A stretch of 11,252 nucleotides of DNA, taken from Opitutaceae bacterium (lineage in GTDB: Bacteria; Verrucomicrobiota; Verrucomicrobiae; Opitutales; Opitutaceae). The notes under the pieces are model-generated. The model did not search any database. It was not told where the DNA came from and saw nothing but the letters and a program-made list of their open reading frames with translations. The position numbers and the translations under genes were made by a program. Below, piece by piece: positions 1-6,931 of the stretch. The DNA lies in NCBI GenBank assembly GCA_031266495.1, contig JAISAX010000329.1:1-11252 (forward strand), written 5' to 3'. How positions within the stretch are numbered: the stretch's first letter is position 1; every line of letters starts with the position of its first letter.

Positions 1-136
1 GTCCCTGACCATCGGTAAAGAACGCATCCACGCGGAGCGGCGATATTCCGGTCGCCGCTACCCCGCCATCCCGTTGCGCCATCACTCCGTCATCCTGTCA
101 TCCTGTCATTAAATTCTGACTACAAAAGCAGAAACC
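1..136. other. Leader region of the first gene, with short tandem repeat
   Basis: This stretch precedes the large GH-A gene. One plus-strand frame is open from base 2 to a TAA ending at 112 and could be the last 36 codons of a gene outside the window, but the second half is low-complexity and nothing in it is recognisable, so a truncated gene is only a possibility. Two copies of an octamer, CCTGTCAT, lie at 94-109 and are followed by AAATTCTGAC at 111-120. No clear Shine-Dalgarno sequence precedes the ATG at 137 and no convincing -10/-35 pair was seen. Confidence 0.4.
92..120. repeat. Short intergenic tandem repeat (CCTGTCAT)n
   Basis: About two and a half copies of an 8-nt unit CCTGTCAT end in AAATTCTGAC, directly upstream of the first gene. 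The reverse complement of the 9-nt repeat array inside the GH29-like gene (3773-3810) shares the words ATCCTG and AATTCTGAC with it, so the two look like members of one dispersed repeat family. The relationship is by eye and short. Confidence 0.5.
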
Positions 137-3100
137 ATGAGCGCCACCTTCACCTGCCGGCTCGCTGTTTTCCTCCTGTTTTTTCTCGCCCCGCTGGCCG
201 CTTCCCTGGCAGATGAAGCGCTCGCCGTCCACATCGTCGCCCCGGATGAATGGCGCACCCCCGATCCCTCGCGCGTCGCGGTCACGGTTGAAAGCTCGAC
301 CGACCCGGCCCGCGCCACCGCTCGCTTCGACATCCACACCCCCCAGGCCGGCGCGTGGACCATTCTCTCCGGCCCGGAAATTTCGCCCGGAGCACGATCC
401 CGTTTTCACAAAAACCGCCGTTTCCGGATCACTCTGGAAGCGCGCACGACCGGACTCGACGGATATGCCATGCAAATCCGGATACGTCAGCGCAACGGAG
501 AGCAAAAAACCGGCGGTTCCTTCACCCGCAACCTATCCCCCCGTCGCGAATGGGACGCCGCGCTCGAAATGGATCATGCCGAAAAATACCGCACATGGGC
601 CGGGCTTGAAGGCGACTCGACCGCAGGCACGGGAACCGAACGTCTCGCGCTCGAATTGTGGCTGGCCACACCCTACGGGAAAACCCCCGTCAGCCTCGCC
701 CTGCGCAACGTCCGGATAACCGAAATGGCGGAAATCGGGCACGACCTCACAACCTCCGTGCGCGGCAACATCTTCTTCGCCGACACCGGTTCGGCAAAAG
801 TCGATTTTGTGACCCCCGAGACACTCCGCGCCTGTCGGGTCGAGCTTCTGGACGAGGCCCAAAACCGCATCGGCCTCGTGCAAGGCGAGGCCGGGACCGC
901 CTCCCTGACCGCCCCTCTCGCAAGCCGCGGCTACTACACCATCCGCGCCATCGCCGACTACACGGACGGCAAGACAATCACCACGACGACCACCGCCGCC
1001 GTTGTCGGTCCACCGCTTGATGATGCCACTCGCCGCCACTCCCGGTTCGGCTCCATGCGCGTGTGGGGCGACCGCGCCCTGTGGGAAAAATCCGGAGCCA
1101 ACTGGGACTGGGGCATCGGCGGCATTAATCTGGCTGACTACCGGCTCAATGCCGACGGCACTGTTTCCCCCCCTCCCTCCCTCAAGCCCCTGACCTATGC
1201 CGGCACTCACAAGAACATTTACACGATCAGCGAATTTCCCAAGTGGGTAATGCCCGACGGATACACCAGGTCCTCGCTCATGGCCCCCAAAGACTGGACG
1301 CTTTTTGAACGCCTCTTCGAGACCTTCGCCAGGCAAAATCCCGACCTGCCCTGGTTTTGTCCCTTCAACGAACCGGACGCCCACTGGCGCGGAAGCAAGA
1401 CCGACTTTGTGAAATTCCACAACGCCATCGTTCGCGGTGTCAAACGCGGCAACCCCGCCATGAAAGTCCTCGGTCCCGGCTGTTACAGCATTCGCATGGA
1501 CGACTTCCGCGAATATGAAAAAGCGGGCCTGCTCGACGGCTTCGAAGGCATCGTCATGCACGGTTACGTCAACGCCTCCGAACCCGAAGGCAAATTTATC
1601 GAAAACTTCGTCGAACTCGCAGCCTTTCTCAAGGAAACCGGCCGCGGCGACCTGCCCGTATTCATTACCGAATACGGCTGGTGCGCGGAAATCGGCGACT
1701 GGCAAAAAACCATCACCGAACTCGAGCGTTCCCGATACGCCCCGCGTTCCCTGGCCCTGCTCGCCACGCAGCCGCTCGATGACATCACGTATTTTTGTTT
1801 CAAGCACACTTCCATTCCCGGTGCGCCCGGCTACTCCTTGCTCTACATGAACGACACGCCGACACCCACCTACGTCGCCTGCGTCAACTCCTTCAAATGG
1901 CTCTCGTGGACGCAGCGCGGCGACGGGCGCTGGTTCCGGTTTTCTCCGAAACTGCACCTGACCCTGTTCAGCCGCGACGGGAAAAATGTTGGCGTCGCAT
2001 GGAACACCGAAGGCGCGTCGAAACTCAACCTGCCCGCCGTCGCCACACGGATTGAGGACAGCATGGGGCGCCCCATCCTGTTGACCGGACAACCTGCCCT
2101 GGATGTTTCGCCCGCCCCGGTTTATTTCGAGTTACCCGACGCCCGCGCCCTGTCCGAAGCCCACTCGCTGCCCGCGCTGTCCTTTGCGCCGGGAGCGGCG
2201 TTTGACCTGCCCTGGCAGCAGACCCCCGCGACCCTCGTCCTCTCCGCGCCTGAAATCACCGTTTCCGGCCGTCAGGCGCACATCGCCGCGGATGCCGGAC
2301 CGGGAGATTATGCCATCGTCGTCAAAACCGGCGACACCTGGCGGGAACAACCGGTCCGCGTCCTTGCGCCCCTCCTCGTTGGTCCGGTCGATTTCACGCT
2401 GTCGTCCGACGGGAAACAACTGGTGGCGGCAGCCCGCGTGGAGACGCCAATCCGGGACGGCGTCGATGTGCTGATGACGCTGACGCTGAAAAACGGAAAA
2501 GAATCCACAAAACAACTACATCTCGCTCCCGGCCTCCCCGCCCGCATCGAAACAGCCATCCCCGGATTCGGAATCGGCCAGCGTTTCCAGGGAAAGATCA
2601 CCCTGGCATTGTCCGGCCAGCCCTGTTTCAGCCAGGAACAGGATTTCGACCAGACATTTATTCCCTGCCTCTCGCTTGACTACATCGCGGCGGACCGGGA
2701 ATCCATCTGGCATACCGTGCCTGGCGTGGATTTCTCCGCATGGAATCCATCCCCCGGCCCGCTCGCCGCCAGCGACTGCTCCGCGACTCTCAAAACCCTC
2801 GTCACAGCCGATGCGTTTCACCTGCGCGTGGACGTGACCGACAGCATCCATTACCAAAGCCAGCTTCCCTCCTATATGTGGAATGGCGATTCCATCCAGT
2901 TTGCCTTCGATGTCGATGCCGGCAAACCCTGGCAGCCCAACAACGTCGGCAACGGATACCAGGGGCATCGGATTTTTGAATACGGCGTCGGCCTGCCGAC
3001 CAGGGGTGGAAGTCCGATGGTCTGGCGCTGGCGCGCGGATGCCCCCGGCTTCACCGCTGGCAGCGAAGAGCCGCGCATTGAGGCCAGAGTCAGCCGCGAA

Positions 3101-3322
3101 GGCACCTGCACCACTTATGACGTGACTTTGCCGTGGGCCGTCCTCGGCCTCGCAAAAGCTCCTCCTGCAGGATCAAATATCGGATTCGCGCTGGTCGTAA
3201 ACGACATGGATGGCAGCATCGACAAGCGTCGGGCACTCCGTATTTTTGGAGGCATCCTTGAAAACAAGGATCCAAACAATTTCGGGAACCTCCACATTAT
3301 CGAGACCTCAAAAACCCCTTGA
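137..3322 (+). CDS. Secreted multidomain clan GH-A glycoside hydrolase with CBM9-like C-terminus
   Basis: The 1061-residue protein starts with a signal peptide: a hydrophobic core at residues 9-24 and likely cleavage after the AASLA ending at 25. Residues about 30-285 look like beta-sandwich material. A TIM-barrel type catalytic region follows at about 295-610: FNEP places the likely acid/base at Glu412, and ITEYGW places the likely nucleophile at Glu512, with the spacing and motif style of clan GH-A (retaining; GH5 and GH39 are the nearest families by motif). A beta-rich segment that includes SPAPVYFEL follows. Residues about 841-1058 resemble a CBM9-like carbohydrate-binding domain, with ESIWHTVPGVDF near its start and DSIQFAFDVD in its middle. 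The protein should therefore act outside the cytoplasm on a polysaccharide; its substrate cannot be read from sequence. The ATG at 137 is chosen because it gives a complete signal peptide. The next gene begins about 11 nt after the stop, which suggests co-transcription. The exact GH family is unresolved. Confidence 0.85.
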   Translation: MSATFTCRLAVFLLFFLAPLAASLADEALAVHIVAPDEWRTPDPSRVAVTVESSTDPARATARFDIHTPQAGAWTILSGPEISPGARSRFHKNRRFRITLEARTTGLDGYAMQIRIRQRNGEQKTGGSFTRNLSPRREWDAALEMDHAEKYRTWAGLEGDSTAGTGTERLALELWLATPYGKTPVSLALRNVRITEMAEIGHDLTTSVRGNIFFADTGSAKVDFVTPETLRACRVELLDEAQNRIGLVQGEAGTASLTAPLASRGYYTIRAIADYTDGKTITTTTTAAVVGPPLDDATRRHSRFGSMRVWGDRALWEKSGANWDWGIGGINLADYRLNADGTVSPPPSLKPLTYAGTHKNIYTISEFPKWVMPDGYTRSSLMAPKDWTLFERLFETFARQNPDLPWFCPFNEPDAHWRGSKTDFVKFHNAIVRGVKRGNPAMKVLGPGCYSIRMDDFREYEKAGLLDGFEGIVMHGYVNASEPEGKFIENFVELAAFLKETGRGDLPVFITEYGWCAEIGDWQKTITELERSRYAPRSLALLATQPLDDITYFCFKHTSIPGAPGYSLLYMNDTPTPTYVACVNSFKWLSWTQRGDGRWFRFSPKLHLTLFSRDGKNVGVAWNTEGASKLNLPAVATRIEDSMGRPILLTGQPALDVSPAPVYFELPDARALSEAHSLPALSFAPGAAFDLPWQQTPATLVLSAPEITVSGRQAHIAADAGPGDYAIVVKTGDTWREQPVRVLAPLLVGPVDFTLSSDGKQLVAAARVETPIRDGVDVLMTLTLKNGKESTKQLHLAPGLPARIETAIPGFGIGQRFQGKITLALSGQPCFSQEQDFDQTFIPCLSLDYIAADRESIWHTVPGVDFSAWNPSPGPLAASDCSATLKTLVTADAFHLRVDVTDSIHYQSQLPSYMWNGDSIQFAFDVDAGKPWQPNNVGNGYQGHRIFEYGVGLPTRGGSPMVWRWRADAPGFTAGSEEPRIEARVSREGTCTTYDVTLPWAVLGLAKAPPAGSNIGFALVVNDMDGSIDKRRALRIFGGILENKDPNNFGNLHIIETSKTP

Positions 3323-3333
3323 TTTCAACTATC

Positions 3334-4386
3334 ATGAAAACCTGGAAAAACCGCGCCGCCTGGCTTCGCAACAACAGTGGCTTTGGCCTGATGTTTCACT
3401 ACATCGACAAACCTGCCAGCAGCAACGCCCCCTCCGCCACCACGCCTGCCGAATGGAACCGGCGCGTCGATTCCTTCGATGTCCCCCGTTTCGCCCGGCA
3501 CGTCCGCGCAACCGGGGCGTCATGGATCATCTTTACGCTCGGCCAGAACACCGGCCACTACTGTTCGCCCAACGCCGCCTACGACGAAATCACCGGGCTG
3601 ACCGGCAACGCCTCGCGCCTCTCGCGTCGCGACCTCGTCGCCGAAATCGCCAGCGCCCTCGCGCCCGACACAAAACTCATCGCCTATCTCCCCTCGCACG
3701 CCCCCGCCAACCATCCCGAAGCCGTTCGCGCCCTTCGCTGCACCCCGCCCTGGGATGCCAGCAAGTGGGGACTGAATTGTCAGGATCATCAGGATCGTCA
3801 GAATTGTCAGAAAAAATGCTGGCCCGACTCCGAAACCGCCGACGAACGCCTCACCGAAATGCAACGCAACTGGGAAGCCGTCACCGCCCACTGGGGCGAA
3901 CGCTGGGGCGAGGTTGTTGCGGGCTGGTGGATCGACGGCTGTTATTTCGCCGCCCGCATGTATCCGAAAAACGAACACGCCGGAGACGACGCCGACGGTT
4001 TTGCGCCCTTCGCCCGCGCCCTGCGCACGGGAAACCCCGGTCGCATCCTCGCCTTCAATTCCGGCACCGCATCTCCGTTTGAGCGCCTCGCCGTCGATCA
4101 GGATTATACCGCCGGCGAATTTTCCAACCGCCTCCCCGTCGATGACAAATGGACCCCTCTCGACGCCACCACGGATGGCATGCAAACCCATCTTCTCGGA
4201 TTTCTCGGCAATTACTGGGGCGCGGGCGAACCGCGTTTCCCGGATGCCTTTGTCGCTGACTACACCCGTTACCTCACGCAACGCGGCGTCGCCTTGACCT
4301 GGGACATTCCCGTCGCCCCCGATGGCGACATCCCCGCCGCCTTTCTCCGCCAGATCGAAACCGCCACCGCTCGCGTGCAGGGATAA
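3334..4386 (+). CDS. GH29-like (alpha-L-fucosidase-related) protein
   Basis: A protein of 350 residues from ATG 3334. An in-frame TTG at 3319 overlaps the upstream stop and would add five residues; the ATG is preferred because MKTW followed by a GFGLMFHY segment resembles the start of GH29 domains. There is no signal peptide, so it is probably cytoplasmic. The GWWIDG segment puts Asp201 where GH29 enzymes carry the catalytic nucleophile (W-x-D), and the rest reads as a single (beta/alpha)8 barrel. It is shorter than typical fucosidases of about 450 residues or more and has no C-terminal beta-sandwich, and no acid/base glutamate is obvious. Activity on fucosides is therefore inference, and other alpha-glycosides or an inactive homologue are possible. 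It follows the GH-A gene by 11 nt and is likely translated from the same message. Residues about 148-161 come from a tandem nucleotide repeat and are probably an inserted loop. Confidence 0.75.
   Translation: MKTWKNRAAWLRNNSGFGLMFHYIDKPASSNAPSATTPAEWNRRVDSFDVPRFARHVRATGASWIIFTLGQNTGHYCSPNAAYDEITGLTGNASRLSRRDLVAEIASALAPDTKLIAYLPSHAPANHPEAVRALRCTPPWDASKWGLNCQDHQDRQNCQKKCWPDSETADERLTEMQRNWEAVTAHWGERWGEVVAGWWIDGCYFAARMYPKNEHAGDDADGFAPFARALRTGNPGRILAFNSGTASPFERLAVDQDYTAGEFSNRLPVDDKWTPLDATTDGMQTHLLGFLGNYWGAGEPRFPDAFVADYTRYLTQRGVALTWDIPVAPDGDIPAAFLRQIETATARVQG
3773..3810 (+). repeat. 9-nt tandem repeat inside the GH29-like gene
   Basis: After TGAATTGT come the 9-nt units CAGGATCAT, CAGGATCGT and CAGAATTGT, then CAG. 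Because the period is nine, the frame is kept and the array encodes NC-QDH-QDR-QNC-Q. This cysteine- and glutamine-rich stretch is unlike the surrounding sequence. On the opposite strand the words match the repeat at 92-120, which suggests that an intergenic repeat has expanded into or inserted into the gene. Confidence 0.7.
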
Positions 4387-4652
4387 TCGAACGGAAGGTC
4401 TTGATGTTACGCTGTGCCTCCCGCCCTCCCGTCCTCCCGCCTCTCCCCCCCCCCTCCGTAGGGGCTTCGCTTGCGAAGCCCACGAGGACCTGACCACAAC
4501 GGGAGATACGCCAATTCTCTCCGCCTGGCGCTGGCGTCGCAAGCGACGCCCCTACCTTCGGCAGGCGTACCTTCAGGGATGAACAGGATTTACCCACTGA
4601 AAACGGCGAGGAACCTTTTGTATTTTCCAAGGCATCCGGCATTGTGCGGTTG
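4387..4652. other. Spacer between the GH29-like and GH94-like genes
   Basis: The 266 bases hold no convincing gene. They contain a pyrimidine-rich run of CCTCCCG-type words ending in ten C's (4445-4454), the family A palindrome pair (4458-4555), and a short ACAGGATTTAC word near 4585. The segment GTTACGC followed by GCCTCCCG at 4406-4423 also occurs beside the second family A copy at 11162-11178, so the repeated element may extend leftward with extra C-rich sequence in this copy. The spacer suggests that the GH94-like gene may have its own promoter, but none could be assigned. Confidence 0.55.
4458..4555. repeat. Family A inverted palindrome pair (REPIN-like), copy 1
   Basis: Two palindromes in inverted orientation flank a 51-nt core. 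The left one (4458-4481) begins GTAGGGG and folds as GGGCTTCGC/GCGAAGCCC. The right one (4533-4555) reads, on the other strand, GTAGGGG followed by CGTCGC/GCGACG. Stem bases that differ between the two arms change in pairs, so both still fold. This layout is that of REP doublets (REPINs), short non-autonomous elements mobilised elsewhere by RAYT-type transposases. No such transposase is in the window. The hairpins may also stop or stabilise the upstream transcript. Confidence 0.75.
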
Positions 4653-6836
4653 ATGACTGCACATGCTTCCCCCGAACAACTGCGCTACGGAACCTGGACC
4701 CGCGATGACGCCGGCCTGCCGGCCTTCGACCTGACGTTGCGCGATGACGATTGCCCCGACATGCCGTTCTCCCATTTGCTGGGGACGGGGCGTTTGTCGG
4801 CGTTGGCCGACCGCTGGGGAAATGTAAACCTCTTCACCACCGAGGGCGGCTTCCTCTGGCTCAATCTCCGCAACAACGCGGTGGCGCGCAGTTCGCTCTA
4901 CCTGATGATGGAAACCGGCAACGGCAACGGCGACGGCAACAGCGGCAATGGCGGCGGCGGCGGCAACGGCGGTGGTGGCGGCGGTGGTGGCGGCGGGAGC
5001 GGGGAATTGGTGTCGCTGCTGCATAGCGAGTTGACGCGCAAGGGACGCATCCGCGCGGGCGCCGGTTACGTGGAGTATCATGGCGAACTGGATACGGCGG
5101 CGGCCAGGTTGCGCGTGGTCACGGAAATCTTCGCCGCGCCTGATCGTGGCCGCGTCATCGGCGCGCGTTTTACGTTGACCAACAGCGGCGACCGGACGCT
5201 GACGGCGCGGTTTTTGTTGTGCGCGGATGTCACCCCGTCGGACGGCGACGCGTCGCCCTCGCCGCAGACCCGGCGCGCCTGCGTTTGCGGCGACGGACAC
5301 GCGGTGTTTCCGCACGTGTATCCCGAATTGGGCGACGTCTTCCTGCTCGCCGCCCCGGGCTGGCGGGGCGAGGCGCACCGGCTGACGTTGCGCCTGCGCA
5401 AGGAACTGACCATCCCGGCGGGCGCCAGCGTGACCGTCAGCGGCGTCACCGGTTACGGCGGTTGCGGTGGTGGCGACGGTTACGGCGGTGGCGGTGGCGG
5501 CGGTTACACGGGTTGCGGCGCGGAGCCGGAGTTTGCCGCGCCCGACCCGGCGGCGGCACGACGGCAGTGGGCGGCGCGCCTCGCTCCGTTCGCCGTCCCC
5601 GCGCCGGAGGAATGGATGCGGCGCGAATGTTTGTGGAACGCCGGCCAGTTGCTGTCATTCACCAGCTATGACAGCTCGGTGAACGAATATTACGTGGCGC
5701 TCGGCGGCTACGGCTGGCGCGAGTTCGGCGTGCGCGAGGTGTGCGAGACGAGCATGGTGCTGGCGGCGGGCGATTGGGCGCTGGCGGCGTCCTCGCTGCG
5801 GTTCGTCGCCAGGATCCAGCTGGCCAGCGGCGATGTGCCGAAGACGCACACCATGCGCCGCGACCGTCCGGCGCGCGAATTCGAGAGCGACAACGAATTG
5901 TGGTTCATCATCGGCGCGTGCGAGAGCCTGGCGGTGTCGGGGCGCGGGGGCGCGGAGTTGCTGGACGAGGTGTGCGCTTTCCGGGACGGCGGCGCGGGCA
6001 CGCTGTGGGAGCATCTCAAGCGCGCATTTTATTGGGTGCGCGACGGCGTCGGGCGCGGCCCGCACGGGCTGCTGCTCATCCGCGAGGGCGACTGGAACGA
6101 TTACCTCTCGCTGATGGGCGCGGAGGGGCGCGGCGAATCGTTGATGAACAGCGGCATGGCTTGCCGCGCGTGCGCCGCGCTGGAGCCGCTGGCGGTGGCG
6201 CGGGGCGAGGCGGCGTTCGCGCGCGAGGTTGCTGCGCTGGCGCGGGAATTGCGCGCGGCGGTCGGCGCGGCATTTGACCAGGGCTGGTTCTTGCGCGGTT
6301 ACACGGACGCGGGGCGGGCAGTCGGCTCGTTCGCCGAGGACCGCCTTTTCATCAACGCCCAAAGCTGGTGCGCGCTCGGCCAGTGCGGCACGCCGGAACA
6401 GCGCCGGCTGGCCTTGACCAACGCCGTGGCCAAATGCCACACCGACTGCGGCCTCATGTTGATGAGCCGTCCCTACAGCAGCCCCGCGCCGGACGACATT
6501 TCCTGGTGCGCCATCCCCGCCGGCGAGGGCGAGAACGCGGGCATCTGGCCGCAGACGGTTTACTGGATGGTCTGGGCGCTCGCCGAGGAAGGCTTGCTGG
6601 AGGAGGCGCTGACGGAGTGGAGGCACGGCACGTTGCACCACCATGCGCGGCGTTTCCCCGAAGTGCCTTTCGGCATTTTTAATGGCCCCGACTGTTTTTC
6701 GTCCAAGTGGTCGGGCCGGCGCGAGGGCTGGACGCAAACGCAGTTGGTGGACCGCGCCCGTTCCGTCCCGATGAACCCGATGGTGGCCTGGCAGGGTTTT
6801 GCCATGCGCAAAATCCTCGCCCGTCAGCGCCGCTGA
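4653..6836 (+). CDS. GH94-like glycoside phosphorylase/hydrolase with glycine-rich inserts
   Basis: The protein has 727 residues from ATG 4653; a GTG at 4644 would add three (residue numbers here count from the GTG). An N-terminal beta-sandwich runs to about residue 290 and includes GGFLWLNLRNN and a GYVEYHGELD segment. An (alpha/alpha)6 barrel follows at about 310-730. GDWNDY at 482-487 corresponds to the catalytic aspartate motif of GH94 phosphorylases, which cleave beta-linked disaccharides with phosphate; GEGENAGIWPQTVYW and the C-terminal MNPMVAWQGF also resemble that group. There is no signal peptide, which fits intracellular processing of oligosaccharides released by the secreted enzymes. 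Residues 92-120 and 270-292 are almost pure glycine, inserted in the beta domain and in the linker region. Codons here favour G-ending triplets (GCG, TTG), unlike the two upstream genes. Phosphorylase activity and substrate are inferred; it could be a divergent hydrolase. Confidence 0.75.
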   Translation: MTAHASPEQLRYGTWTRDDAGLPAFDLTLRDDDCPDMPFSHLLGTGRLSALADRWGNVNLFTTEGGFLWLNLRNNAVARSSLYLMMETGNGNGDGNSGNGGGGGNGGGGGGGGGGSGELVSLLHSELTRKGRIRAGAGYVEYHGELDTAAARLRVVTEIFAAPDRGRVIGARFTLTNSGDRTLTARFLLCADVTPSDGDASPSPQTRRACVCGDGHAVFPHVYPELGDVFLLAAPGWRGEAHRLTLRLRKELTIPAGASVTVSGVTGYGGCGGGDGYGGGGGGGYTGCGAEPEFAAPDPAAARRQWAARLAPFAVPAPEEWMRRECLWNAGQLLSFTSYDSSVNEYYVALGGYGWREFGVREVCETSMVLAAGDWALAASSLRFVARIQLASGDVPKTHTMRRDRPAREFESDNELWFIIGACESLAVSGRGGAELLDEVCAFRDGGAGTLWEHLKRAFYWVRDGVGRGPHGLLLIREGDWNDYLSLMGAEGRGESLMNSGMACRACAALEPLAVARGEAAFAREVAALARELRAAVGAAFDQGWFLRGYTDAGRAVGSFAEDRLFINAQSWCALGQCGTPEQRRLALTNAVAKCHTDCGLMLMSRPYSSPAPDDISWCAIPAGEGENAGIWPQTVYWMVWALAEEGLLEEALTEWRHGTLHHHARRFPEVPFGIFNGPDCFSSKWSGRREGWTQTQLVDRARSVPMNPMVAWQGFAMRKILARQRR
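4917..5003 (+). repeat. Glycine-codon tract 1 in the GH94-like gene
   Basis: Residues 92-120 (GTG numbering) are nearly all Gly, with Asn, Asp and Ser in the first half, encoded by GGC/GGT/AAC triplets. The tract follows LYLMMET, which looks like a beta strand, and precedes GELVSLL. In GH94 proteins this position appears to correspond to a surface turn, so a flexible loop expansion would be tolerated. Confidence 0.8.
5451..5519 (+). repeat. Glycine-codon tract 2 in the GH94-like gene
   Basis: Residues 270-292 (GTG numbering) are Gly-rich with interspersed Tyr, Cys and one Asp (GYGGCGGGDGYGG and so on). The tract lies just before the linker to the helical barrel. It has the same GGC/GGT codon character as tract 1 and is probably a second, independent triplet expansion. 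Confidence 0.8.
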
Positions 6837-6845
6837 TTTCCCATA

Positions 6846-6864
6846 CCGGCCCGGCGGGGGCCGG
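6846..6864. terminator. GC-rich hairpin between convergent genes
   Basis: CCGGCCC and GGGCCGG pair around a five-base loop, 10 nt after the stop of the GH94-like gene and 68 nt from the stop of the opposing PEP-CTERM gene. No T-run follows, so it is not a canonical intrinsic terminator, but its place between convergent genes suits transcription stop or 3'-end protection. A G-rich run with blocks of 6, 6 and 4 G's follows at 6880-6897. Confidence 0.45.
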
Positions 6865-6931
6865 CGGGGTGTAATTGAAGGGGGGAGGGGGGAGGGGAAA
6901 TTAAGAATTAACTGATGTTACGCAGACGAGG

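Noticed and set aside
533..2092. Long open frame of 519 codons on the minus strand
   Set aside because: It lies antisense to the well-supported GH-A gene and its translation shows no family features; long antisense frames are common in high-GC coding DNA.
4403..4412. Ten-base word GATGTTACGC shared with 6914-6923
   Set aside because: Ten-base matches are expected by chance in a window of this size, and the flanks do not align.
3520..4542. Open frame of 340 codons on the minus strand
   Set aside because: It is a shadow of the GH29-like gene and runs through the C-rich spacer and palindrome.
4458..4555. Possible CRISPR repeat pair
   Set aside because: There are only two units, in inverted rather than direct orientation, with no regular spacers.
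5655..6737. Long open frame of 360 codons on the minus strand
   Set aside because: It is antisense to the catalytic half of the GH94-like gene, is Arg/Ala-rich and shows no recognisable motif.
6880..6897. Possible G-quadruplex in the convergent spacer
   Set aside because: It has only three G blocks, so a four-run quadruplex would need to split a block; it is recorded as a G-rich run only.
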